Shown: one piece after another, positions 27,222 through 36,082 of the stretch
Layout of the letters: each line of letters starts with the position of its first letter
Numbering within the stretch: position 1 is the stretch's first letter
Virus record (IMG/VR): IMGVR_UViG_3300030108_004141
Location: 1-64,000 of that record
Origin: a virus
Reading direction: 5' to 3' (one strand)
DNA: 64,000 bases
The notes under the pieces: model-generated
The model's database searches: none
What the model was told of the DNA's origin: nothing
Seen by the model: only the letters and a program-made list of their open reading frames with translations
Made by a program: the position numbers and the translations under genes

Positions 27222-27730
27222 GCATTGTCACGAAGATTGCAGACCTTCGGGTCAAATCAGAAAGGTTTGACTTCGAAACTGATAACGCGACTGAGTTATA
27301 CGAAAAGCTCCGAGACGCTATGTGCGAAAATAATGGGATAGGGTTATCGGCGATACAGCTCGGGATACCCAAAAGAGTGTTTGTGATAGGTAATCCGGAT
27401 CAGCCCGATGAAGTAATGCCGTTCTTCAATCCGATTATAGTTGACACATATGGTGAAAAGATACAGTATGAAGAGGGTTGTTTATCGTTTCCTGGTCTTT
27501 TTCTGAGAGTGAATAGATTGGATAACTGTCGGGTTCGATACGCTAATATTAACGGTGAGGTCGCCACTAATCAGTTCAGAGGGATCACATCGAGGGTAAT
27601 ACAGCATGAATATGATCATTTAGATGGTATTTTATACACCTCGAGAACGAATAGGGTCTATTTAGATCAGGCACGCCGAAAACAGAAAAAAATGAACAGA
27701 ATTAGGAAAAAAGAGAAAAAAGTCGCTTAG
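27218..27730 (+). CDS. def: Peptide deformylase
   Basis: 170 residues from the ATGA-overlapping ATG at 27218. All three metal/catalytic motifs are present: GIGLSAIQLG (40-49), EGCLS (Cys88) and HEYDH (130-134). It removes the formyl group from new proteins. Phage deformylases are known from cyanophages and vibriophages. The C-terminus is a basic Lys-rich tail. Last gene of the run begun at 20527. Confidence 0.95.
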   Translation: MSIVTKIADLRVKSERFDFETDNATELYEKLRDAMCENNGIGLSAIQLGIPKRVFVIGNPDQPDEVMPFFNPIIVDTYGEKIQYEEGCLSFPGLFLRVNRLDNCRVRYANINGEVATNQFRGITSRVIQHEYDHLDGILYTSRTNRVYLDQARRKQKKMNRIRKKEKKVA

Positions 27731-27731
27731 T

Positions 27732-27764
27732 TCCCTTTACAATATGAAAATCATGTGATAGAAT
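27732..27764 (+). promoter_or_regulatory. Phage early-type promoter of the VWA/metallopeptidase gene
   Basis: TCCCTTTACA with -10 TAGAAT at 27759-27764. An ATG at 27771 sits at the predicted +1, in frame with the ribosome-site-led start at 27789. Confidence 0.8.
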
Positions 27765-27788
27765 GGGTACATGATTGGAGAGAGAGCT

Positions 27789-29918
27789 ATGAAAGATACC
27801 GTTTCTTCGTACGACCCAGCAAATCTTGAAAAACTAGCGAGTTTGCTTGCTACCGAAGATCTTATCGTTGAGCATGCTGCAGTTCCTACTGCGTCATTTG
27901 ATCTAAAAAATCGTAAGGTCGTTTTGCCTACATGGAGAGAGATGAACAAGTCTCTGTACCATATGTTAGTTTTGCATGAAATAGGTCATGCTCTTTATAC
28001 ACCCTTTGAAGAGTTCAAGGGTCACGTCGATGATAACGATAGAAATCTCAAGGATTATATCAATGTCATCGAAGATGCTCGTATTGAGCGTAAGATCAAG
28101 ATCACTTATCCTGGTTCACGGAAAGATTTTAATGAGGGTTACAATACCCTCAATGAGCGTGACTTCTTTGGTTGCTTAGAGCGCGACCCAAGTTCTCTCA
28201 ACCTGATTGATCGTATTAACTTATATTTCAAACTCGGCTCTCGTGTGCATATAGAGTTTGCCCCAGAAGAGCAGATTTTTGTAGATGAGGCTGAAAGAAC
28301 TGTAACATTTCAGGATGTAGTTGCCCTCGCCAAAAAAATATATGAATATGCCCAAGAACAAGCTGAAACTGCTCAGGAGCATCAAAATAACTCAGATGAC
28401 CCCGATGAATGGGATGATTGGGATATAACTAATCCTGATTCTCAAGAAGGCGAAGAAGAAGATAGTGAAGAGGGCAGCGATGGAGAGGGCAGCGATGGAG
28501 AGGGCGACCAAGTAGAAACATCCGAAGATTCAGAGGGTTCTGAGGGTCCTCAGGTAAAGACCGAAGAGCATGAGGGTGGTCACGGTATCTCTGCTCAAAC
28601 CGTTTCTGAGTTCGAGCGCAACATGACAGAGCGAATGGTTATGGATGATGCTCGCGCTCCTGAATATTATGATATCGACCTCAGGAAATTAGATTACAAA
28701 AAAATTGTAATCGATTTCAAATCTGTTATCAAGGAGTTCCAATATGCAACGGAAAGCAGACTTCCTGAGGATGATAACGATGCTATATGGAAATGGTTTT
28801 TGCAAAAAAATAAAAACAGCGTCAACTATCTCGTAAAAGAGTTTGAGATGAAGAAAGCTGCCGAGCAGTATTCACGAGCAAAAACTGATAAGACTGGTAA
28901 AGTGGATCCAAACAAGCTGTTCAATTATAAGTTCAGTGATGATATCTTCTTGCGCAATACAGTTATGCCAGGAGCCAAAAGTCATGGACTTGTGCTGTTT
29001 TTAGATTTATCTGGATCAATGTGTGAAAATATGTTGGGAACGGTATCTCAGCTCTTGTGTCTAACTATGTTTTGTCGCAAAGCTGGTATCCCCCACCGAG
29101 TTTATGGTTTTACAGATTGCTGGTTCAATAGAGAACGCATTATTCCTCCGGCTGGGGATACTCTACTCAGTATAGCAACTCACAATTTCAAAGGAGCTAG
29201 AAATGATAAAGTCAGATTGCTTGAGTTCTTTACTGAAAAAATGAAAAATCAAGATTTTATGTTTATGGCTAAAAATCTTCTCGAGATCGGTTTCGCTCAC
29301 AATTATCGATATAGTTGGTCTCGTAAAAGCTATCCTGAAGGTCTCGATGATGCTACAGTTCCTACCAACTATTCGCTGCCTCTTGGAGGAACACCCTTAA
29401 ATGAATGTCTAGCCTATGCGAGAAACCTGATAGAGGACTTCCGCAAAGAAACCAATTCTGAGATAGCTAATTTTGTATGCCTGACAGATGGCGGCTCTAA
29501 TAGTTTAGATGCTAGATGGGGGATTGCTCGTGATAAAGAAACTCGTATGCAGTCCGATTTTAACAGACATCATAATCAAACTGAGTTTTTGCTGAAAATT
29601 TTGAAAAAAACTTGTGGTGTCCATGCCATAAACTTTTACATCAGTCCTGATCGCAGACCATGGTCTATTTCTTATGAGAATCTTAATGTACAAGAAAGGT
29701 TCCGTAAAGAAAAAATGGTCACTACTCATAACTGGTTAGGATTTGATGATGTTCACACTATCATGGGCGGGAAGGCTCTGAACCATAAAGAGGTATCTAT
29801 CGACGACGCCAAAAAGATACAAAAAGGTGCATTGGCTCGTACTATGATAAAAATGGGTGGTAACAGACGTGGTTCCCGTGTTATCTTGAGTAAGTTTATC
29901 GACCGTATCGCTGCATAA
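27789..29918 (+). CDS. CobT-like VWA protein with HEIGH metallopeptidase motif
   Basis: 709 residues from 27789 (preceded by GGAGAGAG); an in-frame ATG at 27771 could give six more. The N-terminal domain has HEIGHALY with a downstream ED-R-ER helix, as in zinc metallopeptidase-like proteins. The centre is very acidic (about 200-265), and the C-terminal VWA domain has the MIDAS motif DLSGSM and a TDGGS loop. Paired with the CobS-like ATPase as in cyanophages. The pair recalls cobaltochelatase CobS/CobT or a MoxR-VWA chaperone; the substrate is unknown. Confidence 0.8.
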   Translation: MKDTVSSYDPANLEKLASLLATEDLIVEHAAVPTASFDLKNRKVVLPTWREMNKSLYHMLVLHEIGHALYTPFEEFKGHVDDNDRNLKDYINVIEDARIERKIKITYPGSRKDFNEGYNTLNERDFFGCLERDPSSLNLIDRINLYFKLGSRVHIEFAPEEQIFVDEAERTVTFQDVVALAKKIYEYAQEQAETAQEHQNNSDDPDEWDDWDITNPDSQEGEEEDSEEGSDGEGSDGEGDQVETSEDSEGSEGPQVKTEEHEGGHGISAQTVSEFERNMTERMVMDDARAPEYYDIDLRKLDYKKIVIDFKSVIKEFQYATESRLPEDDNDAIWKWFLQKNKNSVNYLVKEFEMKKAAEQYSRAKTDKTGKVDPNKLFNYKFSDDIFLRNTVMPGAKSHGLVLFLDLSGSMCENMLGTVSQLLCLTMFCRKAGIPHRVYGFTDCWFNRERIIPPAGDTLLSIATHNFKGARNDKVRLLEFFTEKMKNQDFMFMAKNLLEIGFAHNYRYSWSRKSYPEGLDDATVPTNYSLPLGGTPLNECLAYARNLIEDFRKETNSEIANFVCLTDGGSNSLDARWGIARDKETRMQSDFNRHHNQTEFLLKILKKTCGVHAINFYISPDRRPWSISYENLNVQERFRKEKMVTTHNWLGFDDVHTIMGGKALNHKEVSIDDAKKIQKGALARTMIKMGGNRRGSRVILSKFIDRIAA
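28470..28505 (+). repeat. 15-bp tandem repeat in the acidic linker
   Basis: GAGGGCAGCGATGGA at 28470-28484 and again at 28485-28499, then a partial copy. It codes Glu-Gly-Ser-Asp-Gly in the linker before the VWA domain. Confidence 0.9.
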
Positions 29919-29930
29919 AAATATAAAAAG

Positions 29931-29963
29931 TCCATTGCGATATTCGGTTTTATGTGATACAAT
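29931..29963 (+). promoter_or_regulatory. Phage early-type promoter of the CobS-like gene
   Basis: TCCATT with -10 TACAAT at 29958-29963. An ATG at the predicted +1 (29970) is in frame with the ribosome-site-led ATG at 30000. Confidence 0.75.
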
Positions 29964-29999
29964 GTATATATGATGAGTTCAGTGAGAGGAGAATATATT

Positions 30000-31184
30000 A
30001 TGGAACTCGACGAAAAACAACAGTTTTTAGTGAAGGCTCTTAAAGATTGCCATGGCACCGAAAATATCAAAAACAAACAGGTCATTGACCTTGCTGCCGA
30101 ACTTGGTATGGAGCGTCCCAACTGGTTCTTTGATAATTATGGAGTCAAAACTGCCAGAGGTGTTTGGAGTTTACCCGACACTGGTAATTCTGTAGATATG
30201 GCAGCCCAAATTATTCCCATCCGTGAGGAGAAAACGGTGCAGTCAAGGTTCGACCCAAACACCGTCTCTGAGTTCGAGTATGCTCAGGTTCCTGATAAAG
30301 ATTCATCGTATGTCCCATTCGGTGAGTTCAAGGACATTGAAAGTATTATTCGCTCTCAGCAGTTCTTTCCGATATTCATTTCAGGATTATCGGGGAATGG
30401 TAAGACGTTCATGGTCGAACAGGCTTGCTCTCGAGCGAAGCGTCCGATGGTTCGCGTTCAAATGTCTCGTGAAACTGACGAGGATGATTTGATCGGCGGC
30501 TTCCGTTTGGTGAACGGTGAAACCAAGTTCATGAAGGGTCCAGTCCTTCGTGCGATGGAACTTGGTGCTGTGCTTCTGATCGATGAGGCAGATCGTGCTG
30601 ACCCTGGAAAAGTCATGTGCTTGCAGGGTGTGCTCGAGGGCAAGCCATATTATGCTAAGAAAACAGGCGAGGTGGTCAAACCTGCTCCTGGTTTCAATGT
30701 GATCGTAACTGCTAACACCAAGGGCAAAGGCTCCGATGATGGTCGCTATATTTCAGCAACCATTCTCGACGAAGCATGGCTCGAGCGGTTCCCGATTACT
30801 GTCGAGCAAAACTTTCCTTCGGAAGCTATCGAAAAACGTATCCTCAGGAAGCATGATATTGATGAGGAGTTCATCAATCATCTCGTAATGTGGGCTGCTG
30901 TTATTCGCAAGACCTTCTTCGAAGGTGCTATTGACGAGATCATCTCGACTCGTCGTTTGGTTCACATTGCTAAAACATTCAAGATCTTTAATGATCGTGA
31001 GCGTGCTATCACTTTGTGTGTCAACCGCTATGATGAGGAAACTAAGACTGCTTTCCTCGACTTATATGCCAAAGTTGATCCTTCCTTATCTCCGGAAGAA
31101 ACTTTGGATCCCGAGACTCTCCCAAACCCTCTTCGTGAAGGTTTAGAGAGTGAAGCCCAGGACGGTGAAGAGATTCCGTTCTGA
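30000..31184 (+). CDS. cobS: CobS-like MoxR-family AAA+ ATPase
   Basis: 394 residues from 30000 (GAGGAG site upstream); an in-frame start at 29970 would add ten. Walker A SGLSGNGKT, Walker B VLLIDEADRAD, and sensor ITANT-type segment VIVTANTKG. It is annotated as CobS in many cyanophages. With the VWA protein upstream it forms an ATPase-VWA pair, each gene under its own promoter of the same class. Confidence 0.85.
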   Translation: MELDEKQQFLVKALKDCHGTENIKNKQVIDLAAELGMERPNWFFDNYGVKTARGVWSLPDTGNSVDMAAQIIPIREEKTVQSRFDPNTVSEFEYAQVPDKDSSYVPFGEFKDIESIIRSQQFFPIFISGLSGNGKTFMVEQACSRAKRPMVRVQMSRETDEDDLIGGFRLVNGETKFMKGPVLRAMELGAVLLIDEADRADPGKVMCLQGVLEGKPYYAKKTGEVVKPAPGFNVIVTANTKGKGSDDGRYISATILDEAWLERFPITVEQNFPSEAIEKRILRKHDIDEEFINHLVMWAAVIRKTFFEGAIDEIISTRRLVHIAKTFKIFNDRERAITLCVNRYDEETKTAFLDLYAKVDPSLSPEETLDPETLPNPLREGLESEAQDGEEIPF

Positions 31185-31211
31185 TTTCGTTAACTGTAGA
31201 AGGTGACTAAT

Positions 31212-31460
31212 ATGTCAAAGACCGATCGTATCCTTGAAGCCCTGATGGGTGGGGAAGAACTTACTGCTAAACAGATGAAGGCTCGCTTCTCTGTAGGCAA
31301 TCCCGCTGAAGTTGTTCGGCAGCTTCGGTTCAAGGGTTTCGCTGTTTACACGAATCCTCGTACGAACAGCAAGGGTAAGACGAAGAACTTCTATCGTCTT
31401 GGCACACCCAGCCGCGCAGTTGTAGCTGCTGGCTATCGTGCACTTGCTCAGGCAGCTTAA
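31212..31460 (+). CDS. Winged-helix-like small protein
   Basis: 82 residues from the ATG at 31212 (AAGGTGA upstream). TDRILEALMGGEELTAKQMKARF followed by NPAEVVRQLRFKGFAVYTN has helix-turn-helix plus wing spacing, then basic residues. A DNA-binding role is plausible; similar short proteins are common in marine phages. Followed by a terminator. Confidence 0.7.
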   Translation: MSKTDRILEALMGGEELTAKQMKARFSVGNPAEVVRQLRFKGFAVYTNPRTNSKGKTKNFYRLGTPSRAVVAAGYRALAQAA

Positions 31461-31490
31461 CACTGAGCATTCTATCTCTCCTCTCTACTC

Positions 31491-31515
31491 GGTCGGGGAA
31501 TTTATTTCCCCGACC
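31491..31515 (+). terminator. Hairpin terminator
   Basis: Perfect 10-bp stem GGTCGGGGAA / TTCCCCGACC with a TTTAT loop. The tail (ACTCTTTCCCTTT) is only partly T-rich and merges into the next promoter. Confidence 0.8.
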
Positions 31516-31521
31516 ACTCTT

Positions 31522-31554
31522 TCCCTTTACAAAAGTGGAACTATATAGTAGAGT
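31522..31554 (+). promoter_or_regulatory. Phage early-type promoter
   Basis: TCCCTTTACA with -10 TAGAGT at 31549-31554. Here the gene start at 31582 lies 28 nt downstream with its own GGAGGG site, so it is not leaderless. Confidence 0.75.
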
Positions 31555-31581
31555 GAGTGAGTTGTTTAATATGGAGGGAAT

Positions 31582-32445
31582 ATGGCAATCCAAGTTGATG
31601 TAAGTATCGAAGATCTAAGAAGAAGAAAGATCTTTGTAGCCACACCGATGTATGGTGGTGTGTGCGGTGGGCAGTTTTGTAAGTCTATCGCTGACCTAAT
31701 GTCTCTCGCGAGTCAATATGGTGTCCATGTAAATCTTTTCTTTTTATACAACGAAAGTTTAATCACACGAGCAAGGAACTATCTTGTCGATGAGTTTTTG
31801 CGTAGTGATTGCACCCATTTAATGTTTATTGATTCAGATATCGGGTTTGATCCTAATGATGTAATTGCCCTAACTGTTATGTCTGGTTTTGAGGGTGAAG
31901 AAAACGATCGTGAGATAGTTTGTGGTCCATATCCTAAGAAGTGTATCTCTTGGGAAAAAATTAAACGTGCTGTTGATAAAGGGTTCGCGGATGAAAATCC
32001 TAACAAGCTAGAAAAATATGTGGGTGATTATGTTTTTAATCCAGTCGGTGGCACTACTGAGATTCGCCTCGATGAACCTGTTGAAGTGTTAGAGGGTGGC
32101 ACTGGTTTTATGTGTGTTCGGCGTAGTGCCTTTGAAAAATTTGAAAAAGCATATCCTGAGTATCACTATCTCCCAGATCACGCTCGCACTAAAAACTTCG
32201 ATGGATCTCGCGAAATCATGATGTACTTTCAGGCTCTGATTGATCCAGATTCTAAAAGGTATCTTTCAGAGGATTATATGTTTTGTCAGTGGGCACGCAA
32301 AATAGGTATCAATGTATGGATGTGCCCATGGATGAAACTCGAACACACTGGCACTTATGTGTTCGGTGGCTCACTAGTCGATCTTGCTCAAATCGGTGCA
32401 ACTGCTACGGTTGATCAGAGCATGGTTGGTAAAGAACTTGGATAA
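31582..32445 (+). CDS. GT-A (family 2-like) glycosyltransferase
   Basis: 287 residues. It opens with a KIFVATPMYGGVC strand, has the metal-binding DxD in FIDSDIGF (about 83-90), and later GGTGFMCVRRSAFEKF and a YLSEDYMFC acceptor-side motif. Similar genes sit before gp45 in cyanophages. The target (DNA, virion or host surface) cannot be told from sequence. Confidence 0.75.
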   Translation: MAIQVDVSIEDLRRRKIFVATPMYGGVCGGQFCKSIADLMSLASQYGVHVNLFFLYNESLITRARNYLVDEFLRSDCTHLMFIDSDIGFDPNDVIALTVMSGFEGEENDREIVCGPYPKKCISWEKIKRAVDKGFADENPNKLEKYVGDYVFNPVGGTTEIRLDEPVEVLEGGTGFMCVRRSAFEKFEKAYPEYHYLPDHARTKNFDGSREIMMYFQALIDPDSKRYLSEDYMFCQWARKIGINVWMCPWMKLEHTGTYVFGGSLVDLAQIGATATVDQSMVGKELG

Positions 32446-32458
32446 GGAGAAATATATT

Positions 32459-33127
32459 ATGAAACTTTCTAGTGAAACGAGTGAGGTTCTTAAAAACTTC
32501 GCTTCTATCAATATGTCCTTGATGTTCAAGGAGGGTAAAACTTTGCGAACCGTTTCACCGCAAAAGAGTGTTCTCGCTCAGGTGAATGTTGCTGAAGAGT
32601 TTCCTCAGCAGTTTGCTATCTTTGATATGAATCAGTTCCTCGCAACATTTTCAGCGTTTGAGGATCCTGATATCAACTTCAATGAAAAGAGTTTATCTAT
32701 CAGCAATGGCTCAGGTGGCACTGCACATCTGACATATGCTGCTCCGGAAAACATTATCGCCCCACCCGATAAGGATATCACTCTTCCTTCGGTTGAGGTT
32801 TCTATGAAGATTGAAGAGAAGGCTATGTCTAGCGCATTGAAGATGGCTGGTATCCTAGATCTTCCTGAAGTTGCCTTGGTAGGTCGCGACGGTGTTGCGT
32901 ATCTAACTGCTGTCGACTCTCGTAACCAAGGCTCTAATAGGTTTGAGATGCCTGTCGGCGATACCTCTAACAAGTTTATGATGATTTTCAAAGTTGAAAA
33001 TTTAAAGATTCTTCCTCGGGATTACAATGTAGATATCTCCGCTAAAGGCATCTCACACTGGAAAACTGAGGATGGTGATATTCAGTACTGGATTGCGACG
33101 GAGACTTCCTCTAAATTTGAATCCTAA
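32459..33127 (+). CDS. gp45: Sliding clamp gp45
   Basis: 222 residues from the ATG at 32459 after AAGGAGA. Start MKLSSETSEVLKNFASINMS and the two-domain clamp pattern are those of gp45. It tethers DNA polymerase and also activates late transcription through gp55. Followed by gp44, gp62 and regA, the T4 order with two inserted genes. Confidence 0.95.
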   Translation: MKLSSETSEVLKNFASINMSLMFKEGKTLRTVSPQKSVLAQVNVAEEFPQQFAIFDMNQFLATFSAFEDPDINFNEKSLSISNGSGGTAHLTYAAPENIIAPPDKDITLPSVEVSMKIEEKAMSSALKMAGILDLPEVALVGRDGVAYLTAVDSRNQGSNRFEMPVGDTSNKFMMIFKVENLKILPRDYNVDISAKGISHWKTEDGDIQYWIATETSSKFES

Positions 33128-33156
33128 TCTGAAACTTTATATTATGGTGATTTGTG

Positions 33157-34098
33157 ATGCGTGAAGATTTTCTCTGGGTTGAGAAATATCGTCCGAGTAA
33201 AATTTCTGATTGTGTTCTTCCTAAAAGTTTGAAAGATACATTTCAGAAGTTCGTTGATGATAAAGAGGTGCCCAACCTTCTCCTCTCTGGTGGGGCTGGT
33301 ATCGGTAAAACAACTGTGGCTCGTGCTATGCTTGATGAGCTTGATGCCGACTCTATAATTATCAACGGTTCGATGAATGGTAATATTGATACACTGAGAC
33401 ACGATATTCGTAACTTTGCTGGTACAGTATCGTTTACACAGGGTAGAAAATATGTGATTCTCGACGAGGCTGATTATCTCAATCCTAACTCGACCCAGCC
33501 AGCTCTCCGAAATTTTATGGAGGAGTTTTCTAATAACTGTGGCTTCGTTCTGACCTGCAACTTTAAAAATCGCATTATCTCTCCTCTACATTCGCGATGT
33601 TCGGTTGTTGATTTTAAAATCACAGGGAAAGAAAAAGCCAAGCTGGCTGGGACTTTTTTAGAGCGTGCTTGTTGGATCTTAGATCAAGAGGGTGTAGCAT
33701 ACGATAAGAAAGTGGTTGCTGAAGTTCTGATGAAGTATTTCCCAGACTGGCGTCGTGTGCTGAACGAACTTCAGCGATATGGTGCTACAGGCAATATCGA
33801 TTCTGGTATCCTCGCTCATGTCAGTGATTTAGATATCACAGGTTTGGTCGATGCCCTGCGTAATAAAGATTTCAAAACTATGCGCAAGTGGGTCGGTACA
33901 AACAGTGAGCAGGATGTCAATGTTCTTTTTCGGAAGCTATATGACACCGCTCATGACTTCCTAGAAAAAGGTAGCATTCCTCAACTCGTTCTTATCCTCG
34001 CCGACTATCAATACAAGTCTGCGTTTGTTGTGGATCAAGAGATAAATCTGGCAGCGTGCTTCACGCAAATTATGGTAGATTGTGAGTTTACTAAATGA
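33157..34098 (+). CDS. gp44: Clamp loader large subunit gp44
   Basis: 313 residues from ATG 33157 (a GTG lies one codon earlier). AAA+ motifs: Walker A GGAGIGKT (45-52), Walker B VILDEADYL, sensor LTCNFKNRI and arginine-finger region LHSRC. With gp62 it loads gp45. Overlaps the cupin gene by ATGA. Confidence 0.96.
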   Translation: MREDFLWVEKYRPSKISDCVLPKSLKDTFQKFVDDKEVPNLLLSGGAGIGKTTVARAMLDELDADSIIINGSMNGNIDTLRHDIRNFAGTVSFTQGRKYVILDEADYLNPNSTQPALRNFMEEFSNNCGFVLTCNFKNRIISPLHSRCSVVDFKITGKEKAKLAGTFLERACWILDQEGVAYDKKVVAEVLMKYFPDWRRVLNELQRYGATGNIDSGILAHVSDLDITGLVDALRNKDFKTMRKWVGTNSEQDVNVLFRKLYDTAHDFLEKGSIPQLVLILADYQYKSAFVVDQEINLAACFTQIMVDCEFTK

Positions 34099-34421
34099 TA
34101 AGCATAGATGATATTGGTGGTGAGATCGTAAAGTGTGATGAACGATACGTTGTTAAGGATAACGGTGAACTCAGCAACCTCGTTCTCAGTAGCACAGATT
34201 TGAAACCTAACAAAAGTACAACTGGTCACAAGCATCCTGGTCAAGAGGAAATATATCAGTTCGTTAAAGGCGATGGTGTCATAGAGTTAGATGATAAGAA
34301 TCTTGTAGTGAAAGCAGGTGATATTGTTCTAATACATGACGGTGTCTTTCATCGCGTTCATGCTGGTGAAAATGGTTGTTATTTCGTATGTGTGTTTGAT
34401 GGGAGTAGGAGTCACAAATGA
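34095..34421 (+). CDS. Small cupin protein
   Basis: 108 residues, one cupin barrel. Metal-site motif 1 GHKHPGQEEIYQFVKGDG (two His and Glu) and motif 2 GDIVLIHDGVFHRVHA. Inserted between gp44 and gp62, linked by ATGA overlaps on both sides. With the cytidylyltransferase next to it, a sugar or metabolite function is possible. Confidence 0.8.
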   Translation: MISIDDIGGEIVKCDERYVVKDNGELSNLVLSSTDLKPNKSTTGHKHPGQEEIYQFVKGDGVIELDDKNLVVKAGDIVLIHDGVFHRVHAGENGCYFVCVFDGSRSHK

Positions 34422-34819
34422 AGGTGGGATTTACAGCGAGTTCTTTTGATCTGCTACATGCTGGGCATATTCTTATGCTCAAAGAGGCGAAACATGTTTG
34501 TGACCATTTGATCTGTGGTCTACAAACAGATCCGACCATTGATCGCCCTGAAAAAAATAAACCAGTTCAGGGTTACATGGAAAGATATATACAGTTGTCA
34601 GCAGTAAAGTACGTCGATGAAATTATACCATACGCAACTGAGGCTGAGTTACTTTCTCTCATGCAGCATTTACCGATAGATGTCAGAATCATCGGTGAGG
34701 ATTACATGGGAAAAAACTTTACTGGTAAAGATTTAGATATCCCATTGTATTTCAATAAGCGTCGTCACGATTGGAGTACTTCAGGGTTGAGGCAAAGAGT
34801 GTGTGATGAAACCATTTGA
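34418..34819 (+). CDS. Cytidylyltransferase-like nucleotidyltransferase
   Basis: 133 residues of the HxGH family: GFTASSFDLLHAGHILML (HAGH at 16-19) and C-terminal STSGLRQRV matching the ISTTxIxxRI-type motif. Size and motifs resemble glycerol-3-phosphate or RfaE-type cytidylyltransferases. It may make a CDP- or ADP-activated precursor. Overlaps gp62 by 14 nt. Confidence 0.8.
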   Translation: MKVGFTASSFDLLHAGHILMLKEAKHVCDHLICGLQTDPTIDRPEKNKPVQGYMERYIQLSAVKYVDEIIPYATEAELLSLMQHLPIDVRIIGEDYMGKNFTGKDLDIPLYFNKRRHDWSTSGLRQRVCDETI

Positions 34820-35207
34820 TTATGTGAGTGCTGTTACATATTCTAAGAAGGATATGATGCGTGACACAGACAACGATGAGTTAGCTGAAAAGTCATACGA
34901 GCCATTCCTGACTAACCGTGCTCTTTCGTATCACATTGATTGTGTGCCATATGCGAATGAGATGAACCGTTATCCCGATCTCGATAAACTATTACAATTC
35001 GACTTTTTTATAAATACCCTCAGACCAATGAAGCGTTTTGCTAAATGGGTAAAGCCTGTACAAAATGAAGACTTGGAAGCTGTGATGGAATATTATAGTT
35101 ACAGTCGAGTGAAAGCCGAAACTGCCCTCTCAGTTCTCACTCAGGATCAAATTGAACTGATAAAAGAGAAATTGATAAAGGGTGGACGAGATGGTAAATT
35201 TAGATGA
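34806..35207 (+). CDS. gp62: Clamp loader small subunit gp62
   Basis: 133 residues from ATG 34806 (a GTG is one codon earlier). It matches gp62 in size, position and pattern (FFINTLRPMKRFAKWVKP). Lacks ATPase motifs, as expected. Overlaps regA. Confidence 0.88.
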   Translation: MKPFDYVSAVTYSKKDMMRDTDNDELAEKSYEPFLTNRALSYHIDCVPYANEMNRYPDLDKLLQFDFFINTLRPMKRFAKWVKPVQNEDLEAVMEYYSYSRVKAETALSVLTQDQIELIKEKLIKGGRDGKFR

Positions 35208-35589
35208 AATGGTTGAGGTGGCTTTAAAACAGGATGAAGACTTTCTCAAAGTCAGAGAAACTCTCACTCGTATAGGTATTGCTTCTCGAAGAGATAGGAA
35301 GCTATATCAGTCTTGTCATATCTTACATAAACAAAAAAGATATTTCATAGTGCACTTCAAAGAGCTGTTCGCACTTGATGGGAAACCATCGAACTTTTCT
35401 GAGGAGGATGAGGCTCGAAGAAACACTATAGCGAACTTGCTAGACCAGTGGGGATTGGTGACGCTGTTGAATCGTGATTTGGTTGAGAGCAATTTAGCAC
35501 CCATATCACACGTGAAGATTCTTTCTCACAAAGAGAAAGATGAGTGGATTTTAGAATCCAAATATAACATTGGCAAAAAGAGAGAGTAG
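35191..35589 (+). CDS. regA: Translational repressor RegA
   Basis: 132 residues from ATG 35191, which has AGGGTGG 6 nt upstream; the ATG at 35209 aligns better with the T4 RegA N-terminus. Core DFLKVRETLTRIGIASRRDRKLYQSCHIL and YFIVHFKELF are RegA hallmarks. RegA binds ribosome sites of early mRNAs such as gp45 and gp44. Confidence 0.93.
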   Translation: MVNLDEMVEVALKQDEDFLKVRETLTRIGIASRRDRKLYQSCHILHKQKRYFIVHFKELFALDGKPSNFSEEDEARRNTIANLLDQWGLVTLLNRDLVESNLAPISHVKILSHKEKDEWILESKYNIGKKRE

Positions 35590-35590
35590 C

Positions 35591-35989
35591 ATGGGATATT
35601 TTCGTGATAGGACTAACTTCGATAAAGTTCGCATCTTTATGGAAGCATTCGGACAAGAGGTAAAATTAAAACCAGAGTTCCCTGACCCAGAAACTAGAAA
35701 AATGCGCATTGATCTGATTGAGGAAGAACTCGAAGAACTAAAAGATGCGTGCTTCAATAAAGATATGGTTGAAGTTGCCGACGCTCTCACAGACTTGCTT
35801 TATGTTGTGTATGGGGCTGGTCATGCTTTCGGAATAGACTTAGACGATTCATTCCGCGAAGTTCATGTTAGCAACATGAGTAAACTCGGCGAAGATGGTA
35901 AACCTATCTATCGCGAAGATGGTAAGGTCATGAAGGGTCCAAAATTTAAACCACCTGCGTTGCAAGAAGTTTTGGATAAATATCAGTGA
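35591..35989 (+). CDS. mazG: MazG-like nucleotide pyrophosphohydrolase
   Basis: 132 residues from ATG 35591. The MazG/HisE metal motif is clear: RIDLIEEELEELKDA followed by EVADALTDLLYVVYG. Phage MazG-type enzymes hydrolyse NTPs and have been linked to host physiology in cyanophages. Starts one base after the regA stop. Confidence 0.85.
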   Translation: MGYFRDRTNFDKVRIFMEAFGQEVKLKPEFPDPETRKMRIDLIEEELEELKDACFNKDMVEVADALTDLLYVVYGAGHAFGIDLDDSFREVHVSNMSKLGEDGKPIYREDGKVMKGPKFKPPALQEVLDKYQ

Positions 35990-35992
35990 TAA

Positions 35993-36025
35993 TCCCTTTT
36001 ATTGAGCATAAGAATACTATATAAT
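35993..36025 (+). promoter_or_regulatory. Phage early-type promoter of hsp20
   Basis: TCCCTT with perfect -10 TATAAT at 36020-36025. A GTG is at the predicted +1 (36032) and opens a 13-codon frame that ends at 36073, ten bases before the Hsp20 ATG. Confidence 0.8.
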
Positions 36026-36082
36026 GTATGTGTGATGCCTAATGGATCACACGTAACATTCTTGCTTAAATAGGAGGATAAC

